Assembly (NCBI GenBank): GCA_021371965.1
Contig: JAJFVE010000105.1
Coordinates: forward strand, 1-50,890
Length of the DNA: 50,890 nucleotides
Origin: Planctomycetaceae bacterium
Lineage (GTDB): Bacteria > Planctomycetota > Phycisphaerae > SM23-33
Direction: 5' to 3'
Shown here: positions 48,802 to 50,890 of the stretch, in pieces
How the letters are laid out: every line of letters begins with the position of its first letter
Position numbering within the stretch: position 1 is the first letter of the stretch
Notes under the pieces: generated by a model
Databases searched by the model: none
Seen by the model: the letters and a program-made list of their open reading frames with translations, nothing else
Told to the model about the DNA's origin: nothing
Program-made: the position numbers and the translations under genes

Positions 48802-50205
48802 TTACTTGAGCTTCTTGTTCCAGAATGAAAGCTGCTGGCGGAGTTGCTTAGCTCCGGCGGCGCCTTGGGGGCTGTAGCGGGCGGCTACGTTGGCGGCGCC
48901 GAGACAGCCCTGCACGTCGGACGTCACCTGCGGGCAGGCTTCCTGCAGCGTTTCCAGCGGGAGCTGCGCCAGCGTCAGGCCCTGCCCTTCGGCCCGGGCA
49001 ACGAGGCGGCCGACGATGCCGTGTGCCTGGCGGAAGGGCACGCCCTTGCCGACGAGGTACTCGGCCAGCGACGTGGCGTCGAGGAATCCGGCTTCGAGAT
49101 CGCGTGCGATCCGCTGGGCGTTGAAGGTCGTCGTCGAGACCACTCCTGCCGCGACGGCAAGGGCCTGCTTCATCGCCGCGACGCTGGCGAAGGCGAATCG
49201 CTTGTCATCCTGCAGGTCGCGGTTGTATGCCAGGGGCAGGCCCTTGAGCAGCGTGAGCATCCCGGCGAGGTTGCCAATCGCCGTGGCGGCCTTGCCGCGG
49301 ACGAGCTCCAGCGTGTCGGCGTTCTTCTTCTGGGGCATCATCGAACTGCTGGTGCAGTAGGCGTCGGCCAGGGTGATGAACCCGAACTCGGTCGTCGAGT
49401 AGACGATCCAGTCCTCGGCCCATCGCGACAGGTGTACCGCCAGCAGCGCGCAGGCGAAGCAGAGTTCCGCGAGAAAGTCGCGGTCGCTGGTGGCGTCGAT
49501 GCTGTTGCGGCTGACGGCCGCAAAGCCCAGCAGTTCAGCGGTGCGGGCTCGGTTGAGCGGCAGGCTCGTGCCGGCCACCGCCCCGCTGCCCAGCGGGCAG
49601 ACATCGATCCGCACGCGCGCGTCGGCCAATCGGTCGGCGTCGCGCTGCAGCATCTCTACATACGCCAGCAACGCGTGGCCGGCCACGATCGGCTGCGCCC
49701 GCTGCAGGTGCGTGTAGGCGGGCATGACAATATCACCCTGCTGATCGGCCAGGGTCACCAGCGCCTTCTGCAATTTCGTGATGGCCGAGGCGATGTCGTC
49801 CACCGCGTCGCGCGCCCACAGCCGCAGGTCCAGGGCGACCTGGTCGTTGCGGCTGCGCCCGGTGTGCAGCTTGGCCCCGGCGGCGCCGATGCGGTCGATC
49901 AGGGCCTTCTCGATGACCATGTGGATGTCTTCCAGCTCGATGCTCATGGGGAGCTGTCGGCTGGCGATGGACTTGGCGATACTCCGCAGCCCGCGGCGAA
50001 TCTGGCGAAACTCGCCCTCGCTGATGAGCCCGACCTCGCTGAGCATCTGCGCGTGGGCGATCGAGCCGACGATATCGTACGGCCACAGATCGTGATCGAT
50101 GTCGAGACTGGCGACGAACTGCGCGGTGACCGCATCAGCCTGCGCCGTCAGCCGCGCCTGCCAACTCTTGGAACCGCCCCGCGATTTGTCCTTTTTCCCG
50201 GCCAT
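48802..50205 (-). CDS. argH: Argininosuccinate lyase
   Basis: Last enzyme of arginine synthesis, splitting argininosuccinate into arginine and fumarate; 467 residues (usual 460). Seen: the N-terminal FVASLDIDHDLWPYDIVGSIAHAQML, HTGRSRNDQVALDLRLWARD, MPAYTHLQRAQPIVAGHALL, DFLAELCFA and the signature SSMMPQKKNADTLELVRGK. A Lys/Ser/Gly-rich start (MAGKKDKSRGGSKSW) precedes the core. ATG 50205 has AAAGGA about 9 bases upstream. It is some 3 kb from argB-argF and has its own promoter. Confidence 0.97.
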   Translation of the reverse strand: MAGKKDKSRGGSKSWQARLTAQADAVTAQFVASLDIDHDLWPYDIVGSIAHAQMLSEVGLISEGEFRQIRRGLRSIAKSIASRQLPMSIELEDIHMVIEKALIDRIGAAGAKLHTGRSRNDQVALDLRLWARDAVDDIASAITKLQKALVTLADQQGDIVMPAYTHLQRAQPIVAGHALLAYVEMLQRDADRLADARVRIDVCPLGSGAVAGTSLPLNRARTAELLGFAAVSRNSIDATSDRDFLAELCFACALLAVHLSRWAEDWIVYSTTEFGFITLADAYCTSSSMMPQKKNADTLELVRGKAATAIGNLAGMLTLLKGLPLAYNRDLQDDKRFAFASVAAMKQALAVAAGVVSTTTFNAQRIARDLEAGFLDATSLAEYLVGKGVPFRQAHGIVGRLVARAEGQGLTLAQLPLETLQEACPQVTSDVQGCLGAANVAARYSPQGAAGAKQLRQQLSFWNKKLK

Positions 50206-50225
50206 AAGATCATTCCTTTGCCCCG

Positions 50226-50254
50226 ATGGTATGACCGCACGGCGCGGGTGTCAA
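50226..50254 (-). promoter_or_regulatory. argH: Promoter of argH
   Basis: On the minus strand, consensus TTGACA (complement of 50249-50254), 17-base spacer, TACCAT (complement of 50226-50231). Predicted start about 50219, leader about 14 bases. Confidence 0.75.
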
Positions 50255-50271
50255 CCTGCGGGGACGGGGAG

Positions 50272-50298
50272 AACACGAATGTCACGAATGAACGAATG
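50272..50298. repeat. Period-9 CACGAATG repeat
   Basis: Three units of CACGAATGT/CACGAATGA/ACGAATGAT upstream of argH. Same style as the other short-period repeats. Confidence 0.65.
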
Positions 50299-50333
50299 AT
50301 CTGGAGAAATGGATATAGCGGCAGCAGCCATCA

Positions 50334-50890
50334 TCAGCCCGGCCAATTCCTATCATCTTCCGTTGCTATTCGGTACTCGATACTGTCGGCAATCACTCTG
50401 AATGGATTCCCCATGGAAGCTTTGTCGACGAGTTGCAGTTCATAATGCTGAGGCCGCTCCTCGGACTTCATCTTCCATCCAAACGATCCCACCGCTCCAC
50501 ATTTAATCACAATGCTGCCAAAGCCTATGACACCGTGGTCGAAATACGCGTGTATCCCATTGAGCACGATAGCATATTGATATTGCTCGGTATTTCCCGC
50601 TTCGGCTAACACTATTCTCATTTCATCGCAACAGTAGCGAATAGCTAGAACCTGCAGATCATCGCGGGCCGAAATGACTTCAAGATCTAGGTCCATATTC
50701 TCTATCTTATCCTGGAAGTTGAAAAAAGCTACGTGCTCGTAAACCACGCCTTTATTCGTGCCATTCGTATTCTCTTCAGCCGCGGACAGGTTTCCGGTTG
50801 GAAAATCCTCGCTCGCTTCATACCATGCAGGCATGTCGAAAGTTTCCGCATCACCGCGCGGCACGTTTACCGGCGAGGTGCTGGCCAACG
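50334..50890 (-). CDS. Hypothetical protein, 5' end outside window, lower GC
   Basis: At least 185 residues, open to the window edge on the minus strand, so the true N-terminus is not seen; a TTG at 50888 should not be taken as the start. No domain is recognised. The visible part contains mixed beta and aromatic stretches (VVYEHVAFFNFQDKIENMDL, AIVLNGIHAYFDHGVIGFG) and acidic patches. No membrane segment. Its GC content is near 48% in a sample of 60 bases, against about 65% in argH, and codon use (frequent ATA, AAT, TAT) differs from neighbours, suggesting acquisition from elsewhere. It is separated from argH by a period-9 repeat. Confidence 0.6.
   Translation of the reverse strand, partial: LASTSPVNVPRGDAETFDMPAWYEASEDFPTGNLSAAEENTNGTNKGVVYEHVAFFNFQDKIENMDLDLEVISARDDLQVLAIRYCCDEMRIVLAEAGNTEQYQYAIVLNGIHAYFDHGVIGFGSIVIKCGAVGSFGWKMKSEERPQHYELQLVDKASMGNPFRVIADSIEYRIATEDDRNWPG

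Noticed and set aside
1..50890. tRNA genes, rRNA genes and CRISPR arrays
   Set aside because: No T-loop-like GTTCGA motif with a matching acceptor stem, no rRNA-like stretch and no regularly spaced direct repeats with unique spacers were seen; the repeats present are tandem or inverted.

Overview
This 50.9-kb window is a dense, GC-rich chromosome segment (short genes-free gaps, many ATGA stop/start overlaps). I infer a planctomycete of the Phycisphaerae type. The reasons are two PEP-CTERM proteins, a type IV pilus-like cluster with a PilM-PilN fusion and two roughly 1000-residue secretins, a YdjY-type protein, URO-D-family proteins next to a rhamnose mutarotase, and many short-period intergenic palindromes. 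No rRNA, tRNA, CRISPR array, intact insertion sequence or phage gene was found by eye, so the phylum call rests on gene content only.

Layout. 1-1250: 3' part of a xylulokinase gene with its terminator. 1283-2890: RNase Y (minus). 3434-7678: an apparent operon of a HEAT-repeat lipoprotein, an RsbW-type kinase, a STAS protein and an Mla/MCE lipid transporter (permease, ATPase, MCE protein). 7690-9749: AEC transporter and ketol-acid reductoisomerase (minus). 9961-12103: two related PEP-CTERM surface proteins, the second apparently starting at ATT. 12201-14768: URO-D-like protein, rhamnose mutarotase, second URO-D-like protein. 14753-18140: HemW (minus), FHA protein, fucose mutarotase, RuvX, one hypothetical. 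18175-22661 (minus): mannose-1-phosphate guanylyltransferase, DapA and a glycyl radical enzyme. 22899-26917: CorA-like channel (plus), then secreted alpha-L-fucosidase, HAD hydrolase and uracil-DNA glycosylase (minus).

27226-41717 (plus) is the centrepiece: a PilM-PilN fusion, two large unrecognised proteins with one N-terminal membrane anchor each, a terminator, secretin 1, a repeat-bounded remnant of a GxxExxY gene, secretin 2, then a YdjY/ExbD-like exported protein and a membrane protein. 41746-50205 (minus): argB-argF-rph-lipoprotein-rdgB, an 800-bp repeat-rich gap, tsaE-thiL, two small membrane proteins and argH. The last 550 bases hold an AT-richer partial gene.

The genes mix housekeeping (arginine, branched-chain and lysine biosynthesis, RNA and nucleotide quality control), envelope functions (Mla transport, pilus/secretin assembly, PEP-CTERM surface proteins, GDP-mannose supply) and deoxysugar use (fucosidase, fucose and rhamnose mutarotases). 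The points most worth a second look are the kinase-STAS pair translationally coupled to the lipid transporter, the tandem secretins split by a decayed repeat-bounded gene, and the families of intergenic palindromes.
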